This document shows, in pieces, positions 1-8,800 of a stretch of DNA of 15,831 bases. The position numbers were made by a program, and so were the translations under genes. The number at the start of each line of letters is the position of its first letter. Positions within the stretch are counted from its first letter, which is position 1. The notes under the pieces are model-generated. The model did no database searches. It saw only the letters and a list, made by a program, of their open reading frames with translations, and was not told where the DNA came from. The DNA is from Candidatus Saccharibacteria bacterium UBA1103 (lineage in GTDB: Bacteria; Patescibacteriota; Saccharimonadia; Saccharimonadales; Saccharimonadaceae), in assembly GCA_905373275.1 (NCBI GenBank), contig CAJPSI010000010.1, positions 1 through 15,831 of the forward strand, read 5' to 3'.

Positions 1-2
1 TC

Positions 3-827
3 TTTGAGTTAACCCAGTTGACAGGACTATACTTCATTTATCCCCGGAGCTATCGGCTGTTTGATGTCGATGATCTGATGATGAACACCCTGGGTGGATT
101 CCTAGGTTACCTGGCGGCAATCCCGCTAGCCAAGTTCTTGCCTAGTCGAGCCGATATTAATCGAGCCAGCTATCGACGCAGTCGGAAAGTGTCGCTTCTC
201 AGGCGTTTAGTGGCGCTATTTTGTGATGCAGTCTGTGCCGGTGGGTTAGTGATGGCGGTCAATCTGGGGCTAAATCTGGCGGGAAGGCACCCTAGTGCTA
301 TTTCGGACGTGATAACGGTCGGTTTGCCGATCTTCGGCTATTTTGCTTTCTTGCCGATCGTCTTTAACAGTCAGACAGTTGGACAAAAGCTGACTCGGAT
401 GCAGGTAGCTCGCCTTAGGGGTAAGCCGGCTCGTTGGTATCAGCTGATCATGCGGATAGTTATTATCGCCATCGTTATGGTGGCAGTTCCCTATGCAGTG
501 ATGAGTGGCGTGATCTGGCTGGACACTCATGGACTGATTAACAGTGAAGGAACAACGATCCTATCGATAGTGGTGTTGGCGGGCTATGGTTTCTTTGTGC
601 TGGTTCAGCTGATCAGAGCTTTGGCTCGGCGACCGCTCTTTTATGAGCGATGGACTGGGACTAAGCTGGTCTCGACGACCGCTATTACTCCGACAGGGCA
701 GTTAAAGGAGGACGAACCGGCTGACGACGAAGCCGGTAAGGCCGAGTCGGCTGAGACAGGGGCTCAGTCTGAGCCTCAAGCCGAGGTCAATAATGACGGC
801 GACACTAAAGAGAAAGACGCCTCGTAG
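3..827 (+). CDS. VanZ-RDD family membrane protein, 5' end outside the window
   Basis: The frame is open to the window edge: the first codons read FELTQLTGLYF, the conserved end of a VanZ-like domain, continuing into FDVDDLMMNTLGGFLGY. A TTG at 18 is therefore an internal Leu, not the start, and only the C-terminal part of VanZ is visible. An RDD domain follows: RRLVALFCDAVC carries the Arg and Asp after which the family is named, and SQTVGQKLTRMQVARLRG is its conserved cytoplasmic loop. About five hydrophobic segments can be seen, then a soluble acidic tail of roughly 45 residues rich in Glu, Asp and Ala. VanZ-RDD fusions are known in Gram-positive bacteria; RDD proteins are mostly uncharacterised, some being linked to ion or compatible-solute transport, and VanZ to teicoplanin resistance. 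No substrate can be assigned. Its transcript probably ends at or before the hairpin at 881-898. Confidence 0.9.
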   Translation, partial: FELTQLTGLYFIYPRSYRLFDVDDLMMNTLGGFLGYLAAIPLAKFLPSRADINRASYRRSRKVSLLRRLVALFCDAVCAGGLVMAVNLGLNLAGRHPSAISDVITVGLPIFGYFAFLPIVFNSQTVGQKLTRMQVARLRGKPARWYQLIMRIVIIAIVMVAVPYAVMSGVIWLDTHGLINSEGTTILSIVVLAGYGFFVLVQLIRALARRPLFYERWTGTKLVSTTAITPTGQLKEDEPADDEAGKAESAETGAQSEPQAEVNNDGDTKEKDAS

Positions 828-839
828 TGCCCGAGTGTA

Positions 840-868
840 TTGCGTGATGGTTGCCGGTCTGCTAATAT
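840..868 (+). promoter_or_regulatory. Putative nusA promoter with extended -10
   Basis: A -35-like TTGCGT (840-845) is followed, after exactly 17 bp, by TAATAT (863-868). The -10 is preceded by TG plus one base (860-862), the extended -10 arrangement. A start near 875 would give a leader of about 47 nt containing the hairpin at 881-898 and the nusA ribosome binding site. The promoter is inferred from sequence only. Confidence 0.6.
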
Positions 869-880
869 ACTAGTATCAGA

Positions 881-904
881 TCCGGCCGGCAGGTCGGACT
901 TTTT
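881..904 (+). terminator. Hairpin plus T-run: terminator of the upstream gene or attenuator in the nusA leader
   Basis: TCCGGCC (881-887) pairs with GGTCGGA (892-898) over seven base pairs, one of them G-U, around a 4-nt loop, and the stem is followed by C then five T (900-904). This is an intrinsic-terminator shape. It lies downstream of the putative nusA promoter and 17 nt before the nusA start, so it could both end read-through from the VanZ-RDD gene and attenuate nusA's own transcript. The G-U pair favours the + strand. Confidence 0.6.
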
Positions 905-910
905 AATCAG

Positions 911-917
911 AAGGGAG
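911..917 (+). promoter_or_regulatory. Ribosome binding site of nusA
   Basis: AAGGGAG ends 4 nt before the ATG at 922. The close spacing is slightly short, but an ATG at 918 is out of frame with NusA, and the residues after 922 (MEGLDIKQMITMV) fit a NusA N-terminus, so 922 is preferred. It is one of only two clear Shine-Dalgarno sequences among the gene starts visible here. Confidence 0.6.
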
Positions 918-921
918 ATGT

Positions 922-1962
922 ATGGAAGGGTTGGATATCAAACAAATGATCACGATGGTGCATTCAATTGCCGACGAGAAGAATCTCTCCGAAGACGAGG
1001 TAATGCAGGCGGTGGAGGCAGCGATTGCGGCTGCCTGGCGCCGAGACAATGGCACTAGAGAGATGAACGTACGAGCTGAGCTTAACCGAGAAGACGGTAC
1101 TGCCAAGGTGATCGTTCATTATGACGTAGTTGAGAACCCTGAGGGGATAGGTCAGATCACCCTAGAGGAGGCAAAGAAGATAGACAAAAAAGCCCTACTC
1201 GGCGGCGTGATTGAGCAGGAATTTGAAGCGAAGAGCTTCGGACGGGTGGCGGCTCAGACTGCTAAGCAAGTACTCTTGCAGAAGCTGCGAGAGTTCGAGC
1301 GAGAGACTATGGCGAATGAATATGGTAATAAGATCGGCAAGATCATTACCGGTACGGTGATCCGAGTAGAGTCGAGAGTGATCCGACTGGATCTGGGACA
1401 TGGCGAGGGAATTATGCCCGGTAGCGAACAGATCCCGGGGGAGCATTTGGTGACCGGTAGCCGTATCCGAGCCCTGCTGAAGAATATTGATCGAGACAGC
1501 AACCGTGGCCCGACCATCATCTTGTCTCGGGCTGACGCTCAGTTTGTTAAACTCTTGTTCCTTCAGGAAGTGCCTGAGATCGAGACGGGTACGGTCGAGA
1601 TCAAGGCGATCGCCAGAGAGGCGGGGCGACGCACTAAGATCGCTGTCTATAGTAGCAGTAGCGATATTGATCCGGTGGGGACTTTTGTTGGGACGAAAGG
1701 CGTACGGGTTCAGGCGGTGATGAACGAGATTGGTGATACGGAAAAGATCGATATCATCACCTACGACCATGATATCCGCAACTACATTGCCAATGCCCTA
1801 AGCCCGGCGGAAATTAGCCGAATCGATGTTAATGAATCAGATAAAACAGCTACCGTATACGTGACCGAGGCGCAACAATCAGTTGCTATCGGGCGACAGG
1901 GGCAGAATGTCCGTTTAGCTTCTCAGCTGACCGGTTATGACATTGACATCGTAACGGAATAA
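922..1962 (+). CDS. nusA: Transcription termination/antitermination factor NusA
   Basis: NusA binds RNA polymerase and nascent RNA, stimulates pausing and intrinsic termination, and takes part in antitermination of rRNA operons. The 346 residues show the N-terminal polymerase-binding domain (about 1-130), an S1 domain (about 138-205, starting near G144), then KH1 with its loop GTKG at 257-260 and KH2 with GRQG at 324-327. The segment FVKLLFLQEVPEIETG between S1 and KH1 is typical of NusA, although the preceding SRADAQ differs from the usual SRTHP. The protein stops right after KH2, so it lacks the acidic repeats of E. coli NusA, as Gram-positive homologues do. It is the first gene of the nusA-clpC-radA stretch and has its own putative promoter. 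The hairpin in its leader suggests attenuation, possibly by NusA itself, which is an inference. Confidence 0.97.
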   Translation: MEGLDIKQMITMVHSIADEKNLSEDEVMQAVEAAIAAAWRRDNGTREMNVRAELNREDGTAKVIVHYDVVENPEGIGQITLEEAKKIDKKALLGGVIEQEFEAKSFGRVAAQTAKQVLLQKLREFERETMANEYGNKIGKIITGTVIRVESRVIRLDLGHGEGIMPGSEQIPGEHLVTGSRIRALLKNIDRDSNRGPTIILSRADAQFVKLLFLQEVPEIETGTVEIKAIAREAGRRTKIAVYSSSSDIDPVGTFVGTKGVRVQAVMNEIGDTEKIDIITYDHDIRNYIANALSPAEISRIDVNESDKTATVYVTEAQQSVAIGRQGQNVRLASQLTGYDIDIVTE

Positions 1963-1967
1963 GATAA

Positions 1968-1994
1968 TTAGCACTCTTGTTGATAGAGTGCTAA
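1968..1994 (+). promoter_or_regulatory. CIRCE operator (HrcA-binding inverted repeat) of clpC
   Basis: TTAGCACTC, nine bases, then GAGTGCTAA form a perfect match to the CIRCE consensus. CIRCE is bound by the heat-shock repressor HrcA and usually controls groESL and dnaK operons. Here it begins 5 nt after the nusA stop and ends 17 nt before the clpC start, overlapping the putative clpC -35 and spacer, where a bound repressor would block polymerase. The hrcA gene is not in this window. Confidence 0.95.
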
Positions 1995-2005
1995 TTTGTT
2001 ATCAT
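1977..2005 (+). promoter_or_regulatory. Putative clpC promoter giving a leaderless mRNA
   Basis: TTGTTG (1977-1982), a 17-bp spacer and TATCAT (2000-2005), with TG plus one base at 1997-1999, form an extended -10 promoter. Its start point would fall at about 2012, on the clpC ATG itself. No Shine-Dalgarno sequence precedes that ATG, which fits a leaderless transcript. An alternative -35, TTGACA at 1943-1948 inside nusA, is perfect but lies only 14 bp from the nearest -10-like GATAAT (1963-1968). Confidence 0.5.
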
Positions 2006-2011
2006 TGAAAC

Positions 2012-4498
2012 ATGGATTACTTTGACCGACTAGCTGACGACGCTCGGGCTGCCTTAAAGCAAGCTGAGCTACTGGCGCATTTGACCAGGTCTCCTAAGCT
2101 GGAGACTAGCCACTTGCTCCTAGCGATCATTGGTCAGGACGAGACTCCGGCGGCTACTCTGCTGAGAGAGATGAATGTTGACCCCGAGCCTATCCGACTG
2201 GCGATCAAGCTGAAGCCGGGCATCGTTGTCTCGAATGGGCCGATTTCCATTGAGCCGTCCGGTACGGTGAAAGTGACGGTTAATATGGCGGTTCGTCTAG
2301 CTGAGGAAGCGGGTGAAAGTAGCTGTGATACTACCTACTTGCTATTTTGTATGATCTGCCAAAGGGGAGCTAAGGCCGGTGTGCTGCTGGAGCAGCAGGG
2401 TGTCGATATTGATGAACTGATGAATCATATCACTCGTTTTCTGCAGGACGATAAGCCGTCTTATGTCGAAGCTGGCGAGGCGCAGTCGGGACACAAAGAC
2501 GGCCGGGCCGGCGGTTCGTTCCTTGGTAGATATACGACTGACTTGACTAGGCTGGCGCAGGCCGGTCAGCTTGATCCGGTGATCGGGCGTCAAGCGGAGA
2601 TAGATCGTTTGATTACCATTGTCAGTCGCAAGACGAAGAATAATCCGGTGCTGATTGGCGAAGCCGGTGTCGGTAAGACGGCGGTCGTAGAGGGCTTAGC
2701 TCGGCAGATCGCCTGTGGTGAGGTGCCTGATTTCTTGCAGCGCAAGCGCCTGCTGGAGGTTGACCTGGGGGCGATGGTGGCAGGAACGAAATATCGAGGC
2801 GAGTTTGAGGATCGTCTGAAGCGCCTGATCAAGGAGGTCGACACTGACGACAATGTGATCATCTTTATCGATGAGCTTCACTTGCTGGTCGGGGCGGGCT
2901 CAGCCGAGGGCTCTATGGATGCAGCTAATCTACTAAAACCCGCTTTGGCTAGGGGCAAGTTTCGTCTGATCGGTGCTACCACTAGCGACGAATATCGTAA
3001 GTTTGTCGAGAAGGATACGGCTCTGGCTCGCCGGCTACAAGAGATCGTAGTTAAAGCACCCGGCACGGCCGACACGATCAAGATCTTGACCGGGCTGGCA
3101 CCTCGCTATGAGGAATATCATCACGTGCGGATCTCGGAAGACGTGATCAGTGAAGTGGTGCGACTGAGCGACCGATATCTCAATGAGCGCCAGCAGCCGG
3201 ACAAGGCGATCGACGTGCTGGACGAGACGGCGGCTCGAGTGCGGATTGCTAATGCCGGTAGTGAGCAGGCTAAGGAGTTGATGGCCTATCGAGCAGAGGC
3301 TAAGAAGTTAGCCAAAGACATGGAACGGGCTGTGGTTGAGGAAGATTATGAGCATGCCGCTCTCTACAAGATGCGTCTTAGTCAGCTCAAAGATCTGATT
3401 GGTCACCTGGAAAAGAAGCAGAGCGAGGGTGATTTCGTAGCTGTCAAGGTTAATGACGTAGCTCGCTCGGTGAGTCAGATGACCGGTGTCCCGCTGGAGC
3501 AGCTCAAGCGATCCGAGGCGGCCAAGCTGGCGAATCTAGAGAAGCGGCTTGGCGACCGGGTGATTGGTCAGCATCAGGCGATTGAGGCGGTGGCTCAGGC
3601 AATCAGGCGTTCCCGAGCCGGCATCGGTGATCCACACCGACCGATCGGCTCGTTTATCTTTCTCGGTTCAACCGGGGTGGGCAAAACGGAACTGGCTCGG
3701 GTGCTGGCTCGAGAGGTATTCGGCTCCGATAAGAGCTTGATCAAGGTAGATATGAGCGAATACACCGAGCGACATACCGTATCACGTTTGGTTGGAGCGC
3801 CGGCCGGTTATGTCGGCTACGACGATGGCGGCCAGCTGACCGAACGGGTGCGCCGGCAACCTTACTCAGTGGTGCTATTCGATGAGATTGAGAAGGCCCA
3901 TCCTGATGTCTTTAATATCTTGCTCCAGATCTTGGAGGATGGTGTCTTGACCGATGGTCATGGTAAGGTAGTTGACTTCTCTAACTGTGTCGTTATCTTG
4001 ACCAGCAACGTGGGGGCAAGCGAGCTTGGTCGAGAATCGGTCGGCTATGCTGTCTCGGGTGAGGAAGCGACTGATGCTCATCGTCGTTTACGGGGTGAGA
4101 AAGCGCTAAAAGCCCTGCGTCAGACGATGCGTCCGGAGTTAATTAACCGTTTTGATAAAGTGGTACTATTTAACGGCTTGGGTACTAAGGAAGTCGGTCA
4201 GATCTTGAACATCATGCTGGAGCGACTAAGTCGACGTCTCCAGCCCAAGGGCATAGCCTTTACTATCACGCCGAAGCTACGGCGCTATCTGATTGATCAT
4301 GGCTACGATACTAAGTACGGCGCCAGACCACTGCGTCGGATCATTCAAGATAAGCTGGAGAGTGTCCTGGCAGATCAGCTAATCCTTGGCAAGATCAAGC
4401 GAGGGCAAGTGGTGCGAGCTGATCTGACTAATGGTGATGAGGTAGTGATCAAGGCTCAGTCCGGCGTAGCGACTAATCGACGCCTCAGAGCGGTGTGA
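2012..4498 (+). CDS. clpC: ClpC-type AAA+ unfoldase, ATPase subunit of a Clp protease
   Basis: ClpC unfolds proteins with two AAA+ modules and feeds them to ClpP. The 828 residues contain the double Clp-N domain (about 1-145), the first module with Walker A GEAGVGKT (216-223) and Walker B FIDE (285-288), a middle domain with a UVR motif (about 437-462), and the second module with Walker A GSTGVGKT (552-559) and Walker B D624-E625. The length and UVR-containing middle domain mark ClpC rather than ClpB or ClpA. The loop expected to dock ClpP reads VGY (677-679) instead of the usual VGF. The ATG at 2012 gives the standard N-terminus [20 protein letters not shown] but has no Shine-Dalgarno sequence. 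It is controlled by CIRCE, and radA follows after 10 nt. The ctsR-mcsA-mcsB genes that precede clpC in Firmicutes are absent; nusA is there instead. Confidence 0.97.
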   Translation: MDYFDRLADDARAALKQAELLAHLTRSPKLETSHLLLAIIGQDETPAATLLREMNVDPEPIRLAIKLKPGIVVSNGPISIEPSGTVKVTVNMAVRLAEEAGESSCDTTYLLFCMICQRGAKAGVLLEQQGVDIDELMNHITRFLQDDKPSYVEAGEAQSGHKDGRAGGSFLGRYTTDLTRLAQAGQLDPVIGRQAEIDRLITIVSRKTKNNPVLIGEAGVGKTAVVEGLARQIACGEVPDFLQRKRLLEVDLGAMVAGTKYRGEFEDRLKRLIKEVDTDDNVIIFIDELHLLVGAGSAEGSMDAANLLKPALARGKFRLIGATTSDEYRKFVEKDTALARRLQEIVVKAPGTADTIKILTGLAPRYEEYHHVRISEDVISEVVRLSDRYLNERQQPDKAIDVLDETAARVRIANAGSEQAKELMAYRAEAKKLAKDMERAVVEEDYEHAALYKMRLSQLKDLIGHLEKKQSEGDFVAVKVNDVARSVSQMTGVPLEQLKRSEAAKLANLEKRLGDRVIGQHQAIEAVAQAIRRSRAGIGDPHRPIGSFIFLGSTGVGKTELARVLAREVFGSDKSLIKVDMSEYTERHTVSRLVGAPAGYVGYDDGGQLTERVRRQPYSVVLFDEIEKAHPDVFNILLQILEDGVLTDGHGKVVDFSNCVVILTSNVGASELGRESVGYAVSGEEATDAHRRLRGEKALKALRQTMRPELINRFDKVVLFNGLGTKEVGQILNIMLERLSRRLQPKGIAFTITPKLRRYLIDHGYDTKYGARPLRRIIQDKLESVLADQLILGKIKRGQVVRADLTNGDEVVIKAQSGVATNRRLRAV

Positions 4499-4508
4499 TA
4501 ACCGGGCT

Positions 4509-5855
4509 ATGGCTAAATCCAAGACCAAGTTTGTTTGCCAGCAGTGTGGAGTGGTATATCCTAAATGGACAGGGCGATGTGAGAACTGCGGTTCGTGGAA
4601 TTCGCTGGTAGAGACCATCCCGGCACCGGTTGGTAAGTCGGCGGTAGCTCGTAGTAGCGGTCAGGTTATTCGTCCGGAACGAATCAAAGATGTGGCGGTG
4701 GATCAGGTGAGCGCTCGACTGGACACGGGTATAGCTGACCTGAATGTCGTCCTGGGCGGCGGCTTGATGCCGGGCGGAGTGACTTTGATCGCCGGTCAGC
4801 CGGGTATCGGCAAGTCAACTATTCTGATGCAAGTCAGCTCTCATATCGCCAAAGGCAAGAGAGTACTCTACGCCAGTGGTGAAGAGTCGGTCTCGCAGAT
4901 CAAGCTGCGGGCGGCTAGATTGGGAGCCGGTGGTAGTGACAACCTCTTTTTAGTGGCGACGACTTCGGCTGATGATATTGCTGCTACCATTGCCGGCGGC
5001 GAATATCAGGTAGCGATCGTTGACTCGATGCAAACAGTGGCGCTAGCTGAGGTATCCAGTGCACCGGGTACCGTTAGCCAGATCACTAATAGTGCCAATA
5101 TCATCATCCGGGCGGCCAAGCAAACTAATACAGCCGTGATCTTAGTCGGACATATCACTAAGGAAGGATCAATTGCCGGACCAAAGATCTTAGAACATCT
5201 GGTAGATACAGTGCTTAGCTTTGAGGGAGACCGCTATGGTGGTTTCAAGATGATTCGGGCGGTCAAGAACCGTTACGGCTCAACCTCAGAAGTCGCCATC
5301 ATGGACATGACTCAGCAGGGCTTGCGAGTGGTTAACAACCCTAGCGCCACTCTGCTGGCTGAGCGGGCTGACACTGATGGTTCAATAGTCCTGGCAACCC
5401 TGGAGGGCAACCGGCCGCTACTAGTCGAGGTGCAGGCACTGGTGAATAAAACCAGCTTCGGCTACCCGAAGCGGACGGCTAGCGGCTTTGATGTTAACCG
5501 CTTAACTTTACTGGTGGCAGTACTGGAGCGCCGCACTAAGCTACGGTTGGCTGATCGGGATATCTTTATCAATATCGTAGGTGGACTCAAGCTAAATGAT
5601 CGGGCGGCTGATTTAGCCATCTGCATGGCGATTGCCTCAGCCACGGCAGAGCGCAAACTTAAGGATGGGGCGGTGGTCTTCGGTGAGATTGGACTAGGTG
5701 GCGAGATCCGATCAGCGATTATGTCTGAGCGGCGAATCGCTGAAGCCAAGAAGCTGGGCTTCAAGTATGCCATTGCCCCGAGGAGTGCCGCAAAGGATAA
5801 ATTTGTTATCCCTGCCACCGACCTGAGGGATGCCCTTAACCAGCATTTACATTAG
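4509..5855 (+). CDS. radA: DNA repair protein RadA (Sms)
   Basis: RadA is a RecA-like ATPase that promotes branch migration and processing of recombination intermediates. The 448 residues have the expected three parts. An N-terminal C4 zinc finger uses C10, C13, C24 and C27. A RecA-like core carries Walker A GQPGIGKST (96-104) and the RadA-specific motif as KNRYG (253-257), with Tyr in place of the usual Phe. A Lon-protease-like C-terminal domain follows (about 325-448; DVNRLTLLVAVLERR and VVFGEIGLGGEIR). Length is close to that of E. coli and B. subtilis RadA. It begins 10 nt after the clpC stop with no convincing ribosome binding site, so translation probably depends on termination of clpC translation. 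The clpC-radA order is that of the Firmicutes clpC operon, suggesting heat-shock co-regulation through CIRCE. Confidence 0.97.
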   Translation: MAKSKTKFVCQQCGVVYPKWTGRCENCGSWNSLVETIPAPVGKSAVARSSGQVIRPERIKDVAVDQVSARLDTGIADLNVVLGGGLMPGGVTLIAGQPGIGKSTILMQVSSHIAKGKRVLYASGEESVSQIKLRAARLGAGGSDNLFLVATTSADDIAATIAGGEYQVAIVDSMQTVALAEVSSAPGTVSQITNSANIIIRAAKQTNTAVILVGHITKEGSIAGPKILEHLVDTVLSFEGDRYGGFKMIRAVKNRYGSTSEVAIMDMTQQGLRVVNNPSATLLAERADTDGSIVLATLEGNRPLLVEVQALVNKTSFGYPKRTASGFDVNRLTLLVAVLERRTKLRLADRDIFINIVGGLKLNDRAADLAICMAIASATAERKLKDGAVVFGEIGLGGEIRSAIMSERRIAEAKKLGFKYAIAPRSAAKDKFVIPATDLRDALNQHLH

Positions 5856-5860
5856 GGCTA

Positions 5861-5869
5861 TGCTACAAT
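5861..5869 (+). promoter_or_regulatory. Putative extended -10 promoter of the large nucleotidyltransferase-domain gene
   Basis: TGCTACAAT (TG, one base, then TACAAT) lies in the 26-nt gap after radA. No good -35 is seen at 16-18 bp, which an extended -10 can tolerate. A start at about 5876 would leave at most a 6-nt leader before the ATG at 5882, and no Shine-Dalgarno sequence is present. Read-through from radA is also possible, since no terminator separates them. Confidence 0.45.
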
Positions 5870-5881
5870 TTTACTGCCATC

Positions 5882-8800
5882 ATGAATAGACAGATAAATC
5901 CGCCGGATCAGTCGGTAACAGGGGCGAATAACACCGGCACTGACGGTTGGTTGGCGGGTCGTGAAGAGACTGAGCCGGTCAAAACGGCTCCGCTATCAAG
6001 ACGGCTTGCTGAAGTTACTGACTCCTTTAAGCTGGCTTTTGCCAAGGTGCGGACCTCAAGACAGCTGAAACTGATCGACAGGACACTCGATGACACTCAG
6101 CCACATGGGTCGAGGAGCGGTCAGCTTGGAGCCTTGCTTGACCGTCTAGCTCCTAGGACTAATCGTGATGAGCCGGAGAGGTATCGTCAGCTTAATCAGC
6201 TGGTTGATCAGGGTAAGCTGGATCTAGGAAACGAGCAGGTGCTTGGTGAATACTTACGGCGAATTGGCCTGGCTCATGACAATACGGCTGTAGCCGAGAA
6301 CCACCGGTTCGTTACCGATTTGATCGGGCAAGGCAAGATTGATCTGTCTAACCGAGAGGTCTCCAGGGGACATCTAGAGATTGCTCCATCTGACGACAAT
6401 ATAGCAGCTTCTGAGCGTCCGGGGGTGAAGAGGGCGATTAATACCGACAAGCTTGACCTCTCTAATGATCAGACGGTAGACGATTTTCTGGACTCGGTTG
6501 GTGAGCGCCACGCCTTTGATGCGAATGGCTTTTTAGAGGGGCTCAATATTCCGATGGAGAAGATAGCCGGTAATGAGCATATCAAGCAGCTGGCCGTCAA
6601 TTGGTTAGAAAATGTGGCAGGGTGTACTCATCTGGATGATAGCTATCCGTTGAGTACAGAAGATTTGTTAGTCAAGGATTCGCACTTGTTTGACATATTA
6701 GAGGAGATCAGTGCGAGCGATGATGGCAAAAAACTCTTAGTGAACGCCGTCAATCGTTCGGGCAAGAGCATTCAGGAGTTTGGTGATTTATCGGCAAGGG
6801 CGGAAAAGGGTAATATTATACACAGGCAGTTTTATGAACGGCTTAACCGCAAGAGTAAGAAAGAAAGAGTGTTCGCCGGTAAAGTACTGTCAGACTTGAC
6901 GAAGTATAATCATCTGATTAGGCGGCTGGGCTGGCAGCTACCGCAAGATGATAAGCTATGGAGCGAACAGCCTTTCCGCTGTGATGATTGCTCCAGCTTA
7001 TCTAAGGGTATTGACGGTATGATTGGTACTCAGGACATCATTTATCAAGTAGGCTTGATTGATGGTCATGACGTTGACCGACTATATCATTATCAGTATC
7101 GCAAGATAGATCGGATGTTTAGCCTGGGTGCAGCAGATCGGCAATACTTTATTAGTCCAAATCTAGAACCCAGCGGTGATGACGAGAGGGCAAATTACTG
7201 GCACGAGCAGTCAAAGTACTTGGGGGCTACCGCTATGCAGACTTGTATTGGGTGTGCTTCTAACATGGCGGAGAAGGAAGGGCTGGCTATGTCTGACCTG
7301 ATAGATGAAAATGGCGTCTTAAAAGACGCCTTTTTCGAGAATTCTCCTGAGTCACTCCTGGGCCAATTTGACGTGGCCGGTCTGCTGGATCATTACTATA
7401 CACCGCTAGATAATGTACGATGCGCCCGGATAGCGGAGTTTCTCGAGGCGCATCGGGATCAGACTAACGAGGATGATGGCGGAAGGATGCTGGTTGACTT
7501 CATTAGGAATAATCTAAAGAGCGATGACGGCACTTATGATGCCAAGGTAATTGAACAATTTCGTTATTCTCTTGGCCCTCGTTTTGTCGCAGAGTATCAA
7601 AAATCACTAAATGGCGGGCAAGAGAAGGAGAGGTTCTACGATGAGGTATTCTTGCGATATCGTTCGGCGCATGACTGTCTCGATGCGATAATGCCCAGAC
7701 TGGATCCGGACTGGCGGTCTCACTATAGTAACGCTGAGAAAGCATATTTCAAGTTCATTTCCAAGGTATGCTCTCATGGAAATCACGATTTTAATTATGC
7801 GAACTACGTTGATGCCGATAGTGCCGGTGAGCTACGCAGAGCTACGGTTCGCCACTTTGACGCTAATGGTCCGACAGATGAGCTAATCCGTCAGATGTTA
7901 TTTAAGGATATGAATCTACTGCGCAAGTACCCGGAGCTATGTGCTAATACCGCCGGATTGTCGGACGGTGAGATGGCTCTATTCAAGTTTTGCGAGAACT
8001 ATCGGGTGAATAATAGTAATATCAAGAAATGGGGGCTGACCCCGGATAATCTGTCCGACTACGTTAATGACTATGGTTTGACCGGCAGGCTGATTGATCA
8101 GATCCTGCTGAGTGATGTTGATTTCTTACGGAAGAATCCCGATCTTCAGGCAAGGCTATCGGACGATAAAAAAGCTCTTCTCGAGTTTTGCGAGCAGTAC
8201 GGCGTTGACACTGACGAGATCAAGAAGTATCAACTAACTCTTGACAACCTGGCTGACTACTTTGGCGCTAATGGTCCTAAGCCGAAGTTCTGGCAAGACG
8301 CCTTTGCATCTGATGCTCACAATCTAGACTTGATTTATAAATATTACCGGAGCCAAAACAAGGCCGGTAGAAAACGGATGGGGCTGGATGGCAAGCAAAT
8401 AGCGGTGATGGAGGGGTACGACGGCATAGACGAGGGAAATGACTGGAATAAGCCTCGTCAGGTGTTTGGGTCATATATCAAGGAACATTACGACCGGCTA
8501 ACCACTGACCAAATCAAACAAGTCTCGGGTATCATCGTCCGCTTGATTGACTCTAACTCCAGTGAGCTGGCGGAGCGTTCGGGAGACTTCGCTCGTGAGT
8601 TGCTTGAGCTGGATATAGACAAGATCCCCGAGGCACTGGATAGGGTGGAAGATATCTTCATCCATAATCACTTACCATATGTCGGCAAGAACTACCTGGT
8701 CTTCCGCACTATATACTCGTCCGCCAATCTGGGAGAAGACTTTGACTTTAGCTTTAGCTCGTTTAATACGATCAGCCCCGTCCTCCAGCAAGCTACCGGC

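Noticed and set aside
18..827. TTG at 18 as the start of the first gene
   Set aside because: The codons before it (FELTQ) are in frame and complete a VanZ signature, so the gene continues beyond the window edge.
1195..1770. A 191-codon reading frame antisense to nusA
   Set aside because: It mirrors NusA codons, with no domain, promoter or ribosome binding site of its own.
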